64,000 bases of DNA from Triticum aestivum (Eukaryota > Streptophyta > Magnoliopsida > Poales > Poaceae), in assembly GCF_018294505.1 (NCBI RefSeq), contig NC_057814.1:298141072-298205071 (forward strand), given 5' to 3'. The position numbers were made by a program, and so were the translations under genes. Positions within the stretch are counted from its first letter, which is position 1, and each line of letters opens with the position of its first letter. The notes under the pieces were generated by a model, which made no database searches, was not told where the DNA came from, and saw only the letters and a program-made list of their open reading frames with translations. Shown piece by piece: positions 1 to 10,863 of this stretch.

Positions 1-2603
1 CGAGAATACCACGGAACTACATAACTTCTTGTGAGTTCTTCATCAACTAATATTCTCACTGATTCCAATTTTCCACGGGCTCTCAGTTATTAAACACTCA
101 AAGACACCGATAACTGAACCGAGTCCGCACTACGGTTCAACGACACTTGATAATCTTCTTTAAGTACGAGTTTGTACCCGATCACGCCATTCCTAGCCTG
201 TATGGCTATATCATTGTCGTGGTGATTTTAACTGTGCTACCTGGTCCTTATTCTTGGAGCACCACTTCGATGATGAGCTAAGCTTACGTCGATTTTCCTT
301 GCCATATCATTTAGCCTTGAACAACAAGCTTGATTTCGAGTTTGTGTCGTACCCCTGGTTCCAATAACCTTTCGCTTCATCATTCCTTTGACTTGATGTC
401 ATCGCCGATCGATTACCTCTTCATAAATTCTCGCTACAAATGTGTCGTGAACATCATCAACATTCTGAGCTCTTCCAAGATATCTATCGAATTCTGGATG
501 AGAAATACCATCCTTGCCCTCGATGATTTGTTTTATCATCGACCATTTTATTGCCTTCCATTCAACACAAACTTGTTCGTGTTTTGTGTTGTACCTTGAT
601 TTCCTTGCTATCCAACTTATGTTAAGTTCTACCGCGGAGTATTACCATCTTTGATGTCAAGAATGTTGTGAGGATTGCTCCACCTCTTAAGAATTCTCGC
701 TATAATGATACTTCTCACCATCACCATTCTTTCTTGGTCCTCGTGTTGATTCCAACCGGGGTACCCACAAGTGAACGGTGTTGTTTGGATTCTGCACTTC
801 TAGCAACCCTATTGCTTTGAAGTTAATGATCGATAATTCATTCTTAGCCTATCGGTTGCTGAACCACCATTCTAACATTGATCATGCTACCTAACCCCAT
901 ATTTCGGGTGCACCTTTCAACCAATGTTTAATTGTGTATGTTTTCCTCGAGCATACATCATTATACCATTTGATCTGACAAATGTTATCTCCTTGTTCAC
1001 ATAGTTGTGGAAATCCATCTTTTGTTAATCTCGAGGAATTGTCGCTGAGTCCATCAGCCACCCCCTCATCCTCTCCTTGGTTTAATGATGAACTCTTGTT
1101 TCGGAACTCGCTTCCATAGTTCAATTCTCGAGAATCTTACAATGTCATCTCGACAATTTGTGTTGCACCTTTCTTCTCAGGCATCCTGAGTCTGAGTTAT
1201 CCTGACACCAATCAGATCTGAATCTCGGTCAGATATGATGGTTGGAACATATTTCCAAGAGTTATAACATTGGTCTTATGTGACCCGGTAAGGTGATGTC
1301 GTGCCTAGCACACCTGGCCGGTTGGCCCTATTGTTATAGATTCCTTTTCAGCAAGGTTATCCATTCTTCCATGAGGAAATTGTAAGACTTATTCTATAAG
1401 TTGGTCCTGATGGATCCTTTTTGTTTCCTAATTCTGATCTTCACCTGTTGACCATGTCAATGCTATCTCGAAGCATGTCTATGGTACTCCGATTTTCAAC
1501 AGGAACATTTGAAGCCCAAAGCTAATTGTTTCCTGCTCAATTATCCAGACACCGTTGTATGGGTAATGTCATGAAATTGCTCTCCCCTTACCTAAAGGGT
1601 TTTCTACATTATATCCTGTCATGGATATCATGCTCTGCTTGTCCTTGGGAAGGATATACCCTTGAAATATGTGTTTAAACACATTTTCCTTTCCATTGTT
1701 CTGTTTACTCTGATAATCATATTTTCCTTTCCATTGTTTTGTTTAACCTTTCTTGTAATCTGACTTAGCTGAGCAGAGATAATTCCCTGCTTAGTTGAGC
1801 ACCTCGTTGTACCACTCTCTCAGTAGACCATGTTACTTTTGTTGATGACATTTTGGTAGCCACCGATGGATGAGAACTTTGCCTATTGGTCCGCCTCGTT
1901 TCAACGAGCAGGAAAATGGTTCTCTTCGTCCCTCGCCCTTGGTACCAACGTGTTGCCGACATAACTGACAGGGTATTCTCTGACATGCCTTGCTATCATG
2001 ACCGTGCAAGATGTCACTGCTCCTATAAAAAAACCCACATGGTGGGCCCATAACCCACAGTTCCACAGGATCGAAACCTGACTCTTCTATACAACCCTGT
2101 TTCTAATGGTTATTCCTCACACTTGGCTTCGTATTTAATTCGCGGGCCACCTTCCTAGTGCTCTATTCTGGTATGAGACGCAATACTTACTCTCGCTGCT
2201 CTGAACCCCTTTCTCACTCTGGTTCAGACTTCGAGCAACTATCTATCCGCTTGCAACCTCTTATTGTACCTTCGTACCTTACTCTCGATGTATTTTATAT
2301 GTTCAACTCGAGAGATACTCTTATGATCATTCATGGGTTAACCCCAGATTGTTTCCCTCATAATCATTTTGCCGTAGCCGAGCTGCCCCTTACCGATTCG
2401 TAAGTACGTTGGAGTTCCCAAAGAAAAGGACGACTTCACCATGATGACCTGAAGCAGAGAAATGCAGACGTCAATGTAATGGATCGACCTCTTCGAGAAG
2501 AGCAACCAAGGCCGAGAAGATCCGTTAGAATTTCGTGACTAGACCTTCCCCCCTTCTCTACCTCTTAAATCTCGGGACGAGATTTCTTGTAGTGGAGGAG
2601 AAT
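1..2603 (+). pseudogene. E1 internal region, decayed Gypsy pol remnant
   Basis: No open reading frame of convincing length survives. The stretch is recognised by position, ending in a polypurine-rich tract just before an LTR at 2604, and by its similarity to the internal region of E7 (56881-60671). The block at about 741-905 matches about 58190-58360, and the block at about 1090-1160 matches about 59410-59490. The E7 copy still shows recognisable protease/RT and RNase H fragments, so this is inferred to be the same pol derivative. The 5' part of the element lies left of the window. It cannot have supplied its own transposition proteins in this state. Confidence 0.7.
2569..2583 (+). repeat. 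Inverted repeat 20 bp before the E1 3' LTR
   Basis: The sequence ATCTCG-GGA-CGAGAT is a perfect 6-bp inverted repeat with a 3-base loop. It lies 20 bp upstream of the LTR. Near-identical sequences occupy the same place in E4 (32310-32324) and E7 (60636-60650). Confidence 0.75.
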
Positions 2604-5600
2604 TGTGACGCCCGGATAATTAAGCTACAGTAAACCTCTATTAATGGTGCCACGTCATCACATTACCGTTGCCAATCCTCACTTGATCCAAATCACTGTT
2701 CGTATTCAAATTCAACTTTAAAGTCAAAAATTCAAATTTGTCAAACATGCATAGTAAAATGTTCAAAGTGTGGAAAATTCCATAACTAATTATGGTTGTG
2801 AACCAACATCTTTGCAAAGTGGGTTTAATGGCTTTAACTATTTAAAACAGGGGCTAAAAATATTTATTACATGCTTTTAAATAGCAAACAAATATAAACC
2901 TATTTTATTAAAGTGTGAAACTTCTTGTGGCAGAGGGGTAATTTAAAACACTAATTTAAGTGTTGCTCTCATATTTTTATAAAACTAAAATCTACTAGTA
3001 ATAAAATAAAACAAAAAAGAAAAATAAATAAAAGAAACTGGAAAAGAATAAAAATAAAAAGAGGAGAAACCCCCTGCCCTCGTGGGCCTCGTGGCCCAGC
3101 TGGCCATTCAGCCAGCCGGCCAGGCCTGCCCACACGGCCCACCCCACTCCCCCGGCCTACATACCCTCCCCCGAAACCCTAACTCCACACCCCCACGATC
3201 CCCCACTCCCTTTGTTCCCTCCCCGATCCAGATCGGGGCAACGGCGCCCCGACCCCATCGTCCCCCATGGTGGCCGCTCGACGACATCGCCGCCGCCGCC
3301 GCCCGAAGGCCTCCCCCTCGCCAGACCTTGCTGGACGCTCCCGCCAGACCTCGCCGTCCCCGTCCTCCTCCCCGAACGGCTACAACGATCCACGTCGCCC
3401 CCTCTTCCCTCCATCGCCGGTGAGGCCCGCCTCCCGCCTCCCGCCTCCTCCCTTTCCTCCCGTCGCCGCGCCGTGTACCACGCCCCGTCCGGCATGCCCC
3501 TGCTCGCGCTCCCCCGCGCCTTGCCGCGCGCCTCGCCCTGCATCGCCTGTGTTCCCTGCCGACCGCGGTCCGCGCTTCCCCTGCTCGCACCGCCGCGCCG
3601 CCCTGTCCCCTCGCCCCGCCACGCCTCTGCTCCGGCCCCGGCCACGCGCCGACCCCTTCCTCCCTCTCCCCTGCTGGCCGCGTCGGGCGCCGGCGCCCAC
3701 GCGCCCACTCCGGCCCCGTTCCGGCCTCGCCATGCCCTGGCTTCGCCCAGTGGCCGCGTGCGCGCGGCACAGCCGTGTTTGGCCGGCCACAGCCGCCGCC
3801 CCACCCTGGGTCACTGACCACAGGGGCCCCCGCCCTGGCCAGATAGGCCCATGACAGTGGGGCCCGCCCTCAGAACATATATAAAAAAAGGATTTAAAAA
3901 ATATTTCATTTTAATAAAAATAAATAAATAAATAATAAAGATAATTAAATAACTTAATTAATCCTGTTAATATTAACTAATTAAGATTAATTAACCTAAT
4001 AACTAATTAACCTAATTAACTACTGTTAATTAGCTAACAGCCCCTAACAGCTGGGACCCACCTGTCAGGTTGACCACGTCAACGGTCAACGTTGCCTGCT
4101 GACGTCATGCTGATGCATTAATTAAATTTTGAATTAAATTAATTTATTAAAATCTAGAAAATGTTTAAATCTTTATAAATTAATGTAAAATAATCCGTAG
4201 CTCGGATGAAAATACTTTGTACATGAAAGTTGCTCAGAACGACGAGACAAATCCGAATACGCAGTCCGTTCGTTCACCACACGTCCCTAGCATAGTGAAC
4301 CTGCAACATTTCACCTCCGGTCCATCTGTCCGAAAACGCGAAACATCGGGAATACTTTCCCGGATGTTTCCCCCCTTCGCCAGTAGCACCTACTACTACG
4401 TTAGGTCACCTCTAGCACCGCGTAATGCCATATTACACTTTGTCATGCTTTGATTGCTCTGTTATTTATTGTGTTCCCCCTTGTAACTTCTTTCCGGTAG
4501 ACCCCGAGACTATCGGCGACCCCCAGTTCGACTACGATGTTGACGACCACTCCTTGCCAGAGCAACCAGGCAAGCCCCCCCCCTTGATGACCATATATCG
4601 CCTATTCTTCTCTATACTGCTTGCATTAGAGTAGTGTAGCATGTTACTGCTTTCCATTAATCCTATCCTGATGCATAGCCTGTCCTTGCTACTACTGTTG
4701 TTACCTTTACCTGCAATCCTACTTGTTAGTATAGGATGCTAGTTTTCCATCAGTGGCCCTACATTCTTGTCCGTCTGCTGTGCTATACTATCGGACCGTG
4801 ATTACTTGGGCGGTGATCACGGGTATATACTATATACTTTATATACATGACATGTGGTGCCTAAAGTCGGGTCGGCTCGTTGAGTACCCGCATGTGATTC
4901 TGGTGAGGGGGCTGAAAGGACAGGTGGCTCCATCCCGGTAGAGGTGTGCCTGGATTCCTGACGGCCCCCGAATGTTACTTTATGGTGGAGCGACAGGGCA
5001 GGTTGAGACCACCTAGGAGAGGGGTGGGCCTGGCCCTGGTCGGCGTTCGCGGATACTTAACACGCTTAACGAGATCTTGGTATTTGATCTGAGTCTGGCC
5101 ATTTGGTCTATACGCACGAACCAGCTACGCGGGAACAGTTATGGGCACTCGACGTCGTGGTATCAGCCGAAGCTCTTTTTGACGTCAGCGACGGAGCGGC
5201 GCGCTCCGGATTGGACTGGAACGCCTGCTAGGTTAGGTCTGCTTCCGGCCGCACTCGCAATGTGCAGGTGTGCAATGGGCGATGGGTCCAGACCCCTGCG
5301 CGCATAGGATTTAGACCGGCGTGCTGACCTCTCTGTTGAGCCTAGGTGGGGCTGCGACGTGTTGATCTTCCAAGGCCGAGCATGACTCAGGAAAGTGTGT
5401 CCGGCCAAATGGGATCAAGCGTGTTGGGTTATGTGGTGCACACCTGCAGGGAAGTTTATCTATTCGAATAGCCGTGTCCCTCGGTAAAAGGACGACCCAG
5501 AGTTGTACCTTGACCTTATGACAACTAGAACCGGATACTTAATAAAATACACCCTTCCAAGTGCCAGATACAATCCGGTGATCGCTCTTTAACAGGGCAA

Positions 5601-6251
5601 CGAGGAGGGGATCACCGGGTAGGATTATGCTATACGATGCTACTTGGTGAACTTACCATCTACTCTCTTCTACATGCTACAAGATGGAGGTGGCCAGAAG
5701 CGTAGTCTTCGACAGGACTAGCTATCCCCCCCTTAATTATGGCATTCTGCAGTTCAGTCCACTGATATGGCCCTTTACACATATACCCATGCATATGTAG
5801 TGTAACTCCTTGCTTGCGAGTACTTTGGATGAGTACTCACGGTTGCTTTTCTCCCTCTTTTCCCCTTTCTATACTGGATTGTCGCAACCAGATGCTGGAG
5901 TCCAGGAGCTAGAGATCCCGAGGATGATTCTACATGGAGTTCGGCTTCGAGGAGTAGTTAGGAGGTCCCAGGCAGGAGGCCTTGCCTTTTCGATCGTTGC
6001 TACTTTTGTGCTAGCCTTCTTAAGGCAAATTTGTTTAACTTATGTCTGTACTCAGATATTGTTGCTTCCGCTGACTCGTCTATGATCGAGCACTTGTATT
6101 CGAGCCCTCGAGGCCCCTGGCTTGTATTATGATGCTTGTATGACTTATTTATGTTGTAGAGTTGTGTTGTGATATCTTCCCGTGAGTCCCTGATCTTGAT
6201 CGTACACATTTGCGTGCATGATTAGTGTACGGTCAAATCGGGGGTGTCACA
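2604..6251 (+). mobile_element. E1 3' LTR (3.65 kb, Gypsy)
   Basis: The LTR begins TGTGACGCCCGG and ends GGGGTGTCACA, with the TG...CA ends expected of an LTR. It follows the purine-rich AGTGGAGGAG and interrupts the antisense gene of E2. The order of parts is an AT-rich block (2640-3060), a very GC-rich block (3061-3880), a second AT-rich block (3880-4200) and mixed sequence. The GC-rich block is open in several frames on both strands only because stop codons are rare in it, so no gene is called there. Parts of this LTR resemble the E7 LTR, for example the TATTCGAATAGCCGTGTCC motif near 5461. A TGACGTCA palindrome lies at 4100-4107. The expected 5-bp target duplication would be ATAGG (6252-6256), with its partner outside the window. 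Confidence 0.85.
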
Positions 6252-6692
6252 ATAGGAGCCTTCGAGCCAGGTGACATTAGGCATTTTGCCCACCATGGCG
6301 CCTCCGCACTCCGCTTGTTGGACGACCACCACCTTCGGCTTAACATTGAAGGTCTTCAGCCACAGGCCGAAGTGGGGCTTGATGCAGAGGAAGGCCTCGC
6401 ACACGACGATAAACGCCGAGATGTTGAGGATGAAATTGGGGGCCAGATCGTGAAAATCCAGCCCGTAGTAGAACATGAGCCCGCGGACAAACGGGTGGAG
6501 GGGAAATCCCAGTCCACGGACAAAGTGGGTAAGGAAAACCACCCTCTCATGGGGTTCGGGCATATGGATGATCTGCCCCGCATCTGGCAGCCGGTGTGCG
6601 ATGTCCGCGGCCAGATATCCGGCTCCCCGTAGCTTTGTGATGTTCTCCTCCGTGACGGAGGAGGCCATCCACTTGCCTCCCGCTCTGGACAT
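6252..6692 (-). pseudogene. E2 antisense gene, N-terminal part, plant transposase (gypsy type) domain
   Basis: The likely start is the Met at 6692 (MSRAGGKWMASS), because the upstream open frame runs back through the TATA box. About 147 residues remain before the frame is cut by E1 at 6251/6252. The protein resembles the antisense protein of E6. Shared features in order are W..S.VT.E, GYL...I, VVF..H..RG...P, PN...NI..F and CE..L. This is the family often annotated as 'putative gypsy type transposon' (Pfam PF04195), whose molecular role is unknown to me. It runs opposite to the element's own gag-pol direction. The insertion removes the C-terminal part, so this copy is taken to be non-functional. 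Confidence 0.7.
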
Positions 6693-6803
6693 GCTTGGAG
6701 TGGTTTGAGGGGAAGAATGCGAACTTGGGTGCTGCAGCTCGAGTGCGCAAGAATGGATGAGCAAGGAGGAAGAAGGTGTGGGTAAAAAGAGGAATCCTTG
6801 TCC

Positions 6804-6811
6804 CTTTATAG
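6804..6811 (-). promoter_or_regulatory. TATA box of the E2 antisense gene
   Basis: On the minus strand the sequence reads CCCCTATAAAGGGAC, a good plant TATA box, about 115 bp upstream of the Met at 6692. The spacing leaves room for a leader of about 80 bases. This supports 6692 as the start and suggests the gene has a promoter separate from the LTR. Confidence 0.55.
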
Positions 6812-7246
6812 GGGCGGAGGAAACTATACGCCTCCCCACCTGCCTAGTAAAACTCGCTTATTCCCCAAGCGCCGTAATTGATGGCGCGATTGGGTTACCC
6901 ACATCCATATTGATGAGAATCCCGCGATAAGGGGACACGATCTATGCTTCGACAAGACGTGCCAAGAAAACCGCCTCGCAATACGTGCAGTAGCTGGTTG
7001 AGAAAAACGGTTCGAATAATGATCGGGCCGTGGTATGATGTCATACTGCCGAGCGTGTCAGCAGATTTGATTTGTGCAAATATTATTCTCTCTACGGTGG
7101 TATGTGCAACTTGTTTTACAGAGCTGGACACTATCCTTGTGTTCAAGATCTTCTATGGAGTATTCGGAGGGAGAACCCGCCTTGCAAGGCCGAAGACAAA
7201 TCTGCGCGCCGGACTCATCGTCATTGAAGCCTGGTTCAGGGGCTAC

Positions 7247-7715
7247 TGAGGGAGTCCTAGATTATGGGGTCCTCGAACGGTCGGACTATATCCTTTGGCT
7301 GGACTGTTGGACTATGAAGATACAAGATTGAAGACTTCGACCCGTGTCCGGATGGGAGTCTCCTTGGCGTGGAAGGCAAGCTTGGCAATACGGATATGTA
7401 GATCTCCTCCCTTGTAACCGACTCTGTGTAACCCTAGCCCCCTCCGGTGTCTATATAAACTAGAGGATTTAGTCCGTAGGACAACAACAATCATACCATA
7501 GGCTAGCTTCTAGGGTTTAGCCTCTACGATCTCATGGTAGATCAACTCTTGTAATACTCATATCATCAAGATCAATCAAGAAGGAAGTAGGGTATTACCT
7601 CCATCGAGAGGGCCCGAACCTGGGTAAACATTGTGTCCCCCGCCTCCTGTTGCATCCGCCTTAGACGCACAGTTTAGGACCCCCTACCCAAGATCCGCCG
7701 GTTTTGACACCGACA
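7247..7715 (+). repeat. E2 3' LTR (469 bp)
   Basis: It starts TGAGGGAGTCC directly after the polypurine tract and ends TTTTGACACCGACA. A TATA box (CTATATAAAC) is at 7451-7460, and A-rich sequence suited to the transcript end lies between 7480 and 7600. The matching 5' LTR is outside the window. I recognise the sequence as a common short-LTR Triticeae Gypsy type but do not give a family name. Confidence 0.85.
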
Positions 7716-7794
7716 CAGACCCTTTACACGCCCCCACGGGGTACTACTTGATTCCTCGCAGGAAACCAAAACCAAGAACTTAAGGGAATTCTAT

Positions 7795-8646
7795 CTACAC
7801 CCTCCCGCGGCCGACGCCATCATCAACACTGGGCCGCGTGAGGCCGGCGCCAACCCCATCCAGATCAGCGGCGGCTGGACGCCGCAGCCCTGCTCCGAGC
7901 CCGGCGAGAGCTCGGGGCACGTAGCTGTCGTCGCTTGTCTCCGGAGTCTCATAGAGCTCAGGAGAACCGCTGGAAACCCACGGGCTGCTGCTGCTGGAGT
8001 AGCCATGAGCGGAGCGCGCATTACCCTGGCGCTCCCCTCCAGGGCAACACTCCAAACGGCGGCCCTCCGCGTCGAAGACCTTGAAGAAAATTGTGGAGGC
8101 GCCATCGTAGTCAAAGTGAATCGCGAGGGCGCCTTCCGCACGGCAAACCCGCGCGACCTCACCCCAGCCGCGGGTCATGAAGATCTTGCCGGTGGGGACC
8201 GCTTCGACCTCTGCTCCGGTCGCCGGAGCACTACAGTCGACATGCTGCAGCCAAAGCTCGAGGGGCCCCCTCGGCGGCATCGCGTCAGAGAAGAACCGCG
8301 GGAAGCGGATCCAAGAGCTTGGAGGCATCGGAGCCCATAGCACAAGCTCGCGCGAGGAATCCGCGGCATGGATTCCAGGAGCAACAGCATGCATCGCTAT
8401 CGCGCGGTGACCACGGACGCAGCGCGGGCGGCGCCGCTCGTCGCCCCCTCCTCCCGCGCCCCCGGCTTGGGCATACTGGGGTAGCGGATACCCCAGAGGA
8501 GGCCGCTCGCACCAAGGCCTCGTCACCACCTGCATCGCTGCTTCGTCACGATGATGGACCGGCCGCTTCTTCAGCGGGAGCGGCCCTGGATCGTCGCGGG
8601 GAGCCTTTCCTTTCTCTTCAGCGGAAAACCTTCGGATGGGCACCAT
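7795..8646 (-). CDS. E3 antisense gene, B3-domain-like protein
   Basis: This is an open frame of about 283 residues from the Met at 8646 (MVPIRRFSAEEKGK). A longer frame begins at 8718, but that Met lies inside the TATA box, so 8646 is preferred. The N-terminal third is basic and proline-rich, with KKRP at about residue 25. Residues of about 105-195 look like a plant B3 DNA-binding domain: a WIRFPRFF segment, then GKIFMTRGW, then a segment ending FKVFDAEGRRL. The C-terminus is serine-rich and acidic. B3 proteins are nuclear DNA-binding factors. Whether this one binds DNA cannot be told from sequence alone. It is transcribed against the retrotransposon's own direction and sits where E2 and E6 carry their PF04195-type genes. 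The frame is uninterrupted. The B3 call is by pattern and not by a search. Confidence 0.6.
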   Translation of the reverse strand: MVPIRRFSAEEKGKAPRDDPGPLPLKKRPVHHRDEAAMQVVTRPWCERPPLGYPLPQYAQAGGAGGGGDERRRPRCVRGHRAIAMHAVAPGIHAADSSRELVLWAPMPPSSWIRFPRFFSDAMPPRGPLELWLQHVDCSAPATGAEVEAVPTGKIFMTRGWGEVARVCRAEGALAIHFDYDGASTIFFKVFDAEGRRLECCPGGERQGNARSAHGYSSSSSPWVSSGSPELYETPETSDDSYVPRALAGLGAGLRRPAAADLDGVGAGLTRPSVDDGVGRGRV

Positions 8647-8716
8647 TATTGCTAGTAGAGGAGGGAGTAACAAGCGAACAATGAAGAGATGGGTGACGGG
8701 AGTTCCGCCCTCCCCC

Positions 8717-8724
8717 ATTTATAA
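8717..8724 (-). promoter_or_regulatory. TATA box of the E3 antisense gene
   Basis: The minus strand reads GTTATAAATGGGG, about 70 bp upstream of the preferred start at 8646. It is close to an optimal plant TATA sequence and argues against the upstream Met at 8718. Confidence 0.6.
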
Positions 8725-8965
8725 CGAACGAAGGCCAACCGGCACCTCCCATGATCACAGGTAATGAAAGTTTTCCTTGCATGTCGCAGGGACTTGTCAA
8801 GTCGAGCAGTTGCCGAGGCAGCGTGGGGAAACGGAGACGCCCACGTCCAATCAACCGCCACGCGTCAACCGAGGCCGCAGGATTTTGGGGCCCGCGGTGC
8901 TCCGCGCTTGGCCTTTGGCTTCGCCTTGAAGCCAAGCCCGAGCGCGCCTTGGGCCCGGGGGCTAC

Positions 8966-9864
8966 TGTCGGCATTCTGGGAACGGGGGTCCCCAGACTTG
9001 CCTGACTGCGGTCTGCGGCATGGCTTTGCTAGCAGGCCTGTATGGCCCATCTTCGTCAACGAGGCATTCAAGACCCTCGCGAGGGGTCAAGCCTCACAAG
9101 GCGGACGACGCAAGACCTCCCCAGGAGCGGCCTCACCAGGCTGCCTCGCGAGGAGCGGAGAAATCAAGGCAGGGCAAACCTCACGAGGCTCTCGTGATGT
9201 GATCCATGACGATCAAGATTAGGCAGCCGCCAGGCGGGTGCCAGCGTGCGCAGCGTCCTTGTTTCCCCTTCGGTGCTAAAGAGGCAAGCGCATGCGCGGA
9301 GTACCGAGGCATCAAGCAAAGGTTTCCATATCAGTGCAACAAGACCAAGACCAGCAGGCCAGTAAGACGGAGGTCACCATGGAGCCCAAGAGGGCGTCAT
9401 CACCAGAGCCCTTTGCAGGCGAAGACCGCTTTTGTCAGGATAGCTTGTACTAGCTGTCCCCTTTCAAATTTGCCGCCGTTGTTGGCTCCCTTCCCGCTCG
9501 ATATTTGGGAAGAGGACCAGGGCCTTTATAAGTAGAACTAGCCACCACAGTAGAGGCATCTAGCCTTGAGCCAATCCTTAGCCACACACCGAACACAAGA
9601 ACACCTCAACCTCAGGAGGTTGTTCTTCCCCTTGTACTGTTCATCATCAGCCCAAGAGGCAATCCACCACCACCACACTGGAGTAGGGTATTACACCACA
9701 ACGGTGGCCCTAACCAGTATAAATCTTGTGTCTTTTTGTTGCGAGTTCGTCGAGTTCATCCGCGAGATCCTAGTGAGTTAGGGCGTAGATCGGTCGGGAG
9801 GAAATCTTCGCGCGCACCCCAGTGTTCGAACCTTACGAGTTTTGCCGGAACCCGTGATCCGACA
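8966..9864 (+). repeat. E3 LTR copy 1 (899 bp, complete)
   Basis: It runs from TGTCGGCATTCTGGG to CCCGTGATCCGACA, preceded by a polypurine tract, so it is the 3' LTR of the E3 segment on its left. A TATA element (CTTTATAAGTAG) is at about 9525-9536. The next base starts another LTR of the same family with no target duplication between them. Confidence 0.9.
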
Positions 9865-10480
9865 TGTCGGCGTTCTAGGAACGGGGGTCCCCAGACTTAC
9901 CTGCCTGCGGCCCACGGTGTGGCTTTGCTAGCAAGCCTGTACGGTCCATCTTCATCAGCGAAACATTCAAGACCCTCGCGAGGGGCCAGGCCTCGCAAGG
10001 TGGACGACGCAAGACCTCCTCAGGAGCGGCCTCACCAGGCTACCTCGCGAGGAGTGGAGAAATCAAGGCGGGGCAAACCTTGCGAGGCTCTCGTGACGTG
10101 AACCATGACGATCAAGATCAGGCGGGCGCCAGCGCGCGCAGCGTCCTTGTTTCCTCTTTGGTGCTAAGGGGGCAAGCACAGGCGCGGAGTACCGAGGCAT
10201 CAAGCAAAGGTTTCCATATGTGTGCAAAGAAACCAAGACCAGCATGCCAGCAGGACGGAGGTCACCATGGAGCCCAAGACGGCGTCATCACCAGAGCCTG
10301 TTGCAGGCGAAGACCGCTTTTGTCAGGTTAGCTTGTACTAGCTGTCCCCTTTCAAATTGGCTACCGTTGTTGGCTGCCTTCCCGCTCAATAATTGGGGAG
10401 AGGACCAGGGCCTATATAAGTAGAACTAGCCACCACATTAGAGGCATCTAGCCTTGAGCCAATCCTTGGCCACACACCGA
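9865..10480 (+). repeat. E3 LTR copy 2 (truncated)
   Basis: It starts TGTCGGCGTTCTAGG directly at the end of copy 1 and follows the family sequence through its TATA box (CCTATATAAG, 10411-10420). It stops matching after CACACACCGA at 10480. About 280 bp of the 3' part is missing and is replaced by unrelated antisense sequence. Confidence 0.85.
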
Positions 10481-10863
10481 GTCGCGATGCTCAGGAGCCC
10501 CCCTTTAACGCGCAAGTGAATTGCAAGAGAGAGGGGTGAGCCCATGGCAGGTGGCAATCGAGCAGGTGATAACCACAGGTAGATTACGCATGAAAGGCAG
10601 ATCAACTTGGGTAAATGCGGAAAGATACATGCCACTGGGTCAGGCCCGAGCGGCTTGGGGATGATGCAACCCGAGGGGCGGCCCCAACTGGGTAGACTAA
10701 AGACATAAAAAAGGGGTACATGCCACAGGGACGGACCCACGCGGCCTGGGAATGATGCAGCCCGAGGGGCGCTCCCAGCTGAATGAACTTGGAAAATGTC
10801 ACTTGGCTCTGTTGACAAAGGAGAGTTGGGGCAGCTGAAGGTACGCGGCGAAGGAATTGCTCC
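10481..10863 (-). other. E3 antisense spacer with an internal duplication
   Basis: No credible gene. Two related blocks of about 90-100 bp each contain a 'CCCGAGGGGCG...' core and a 'ATGCCAC(A/T)GGG' segment (about 10620-10700 and 10715-10790). They read as an old tandem duplication in the untranslated spacer that follows the pol remnant on the minus strand. Confidence 0.45.

Larger units (their letters stand above)
6252..7715 (+). mobile_element. E2, 3' end of a Tat-like Gypsy element
   Basis: This is the 3' tail of a plus-strand element: an antisense accessory gene, a spacer of about 400 bp, a short polypurine tract (GGTTCAGGGGCTAC, ending at 7246) and the 3' LTR. The left side is cut by insertion of E1 at 6251/6252, so gag-pol lies beyond the window. 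The whole piece is itself inserted in E3. An antisense gene just before the 3' LTR is a known feature of some Tat-lineage elements, of which gene 23 of maize Grande is an example. Confidence 0.75.
7716..8965 (+). mobile_element. E3, 3' internal region of a Tat-like Gypsy element
   Basis: This plus-strand segment leads to a polypurine tract (GGGCCCGGGGGCTAC, ending at 8965) and the LTR at 8966. Its main content is the antisense gene at 7795-8646 and that gene's promoter region. The left boundary is the insertion site of E2. Positions 7716-7794 hold short flanking sequence with no recognisable feature. The 8-base word GCCGCAGG at 8874-8881 also occurs at a deletion joint in the other E3 copy (13206-13213). 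Confidence 0.7.

Noticed and set aside
3108..3821. Open frame of 237 residues on the minus strand, with others overlapping on both strands
   Set aside because: It lies in the GC-rich block of the E1 LTR, where stop codons are rare in every frame. Composition is Arg/Gly/Pro-rich and matches no known domain.
4080..4140. Possible MITE-like inverted repeats in the E1 LTR around GTTGACC/GGTCAAC
   Set aside because: Arms are short, there is no target duplication, and related sequence is part of the E7 LTR. It belongs to the LTR.
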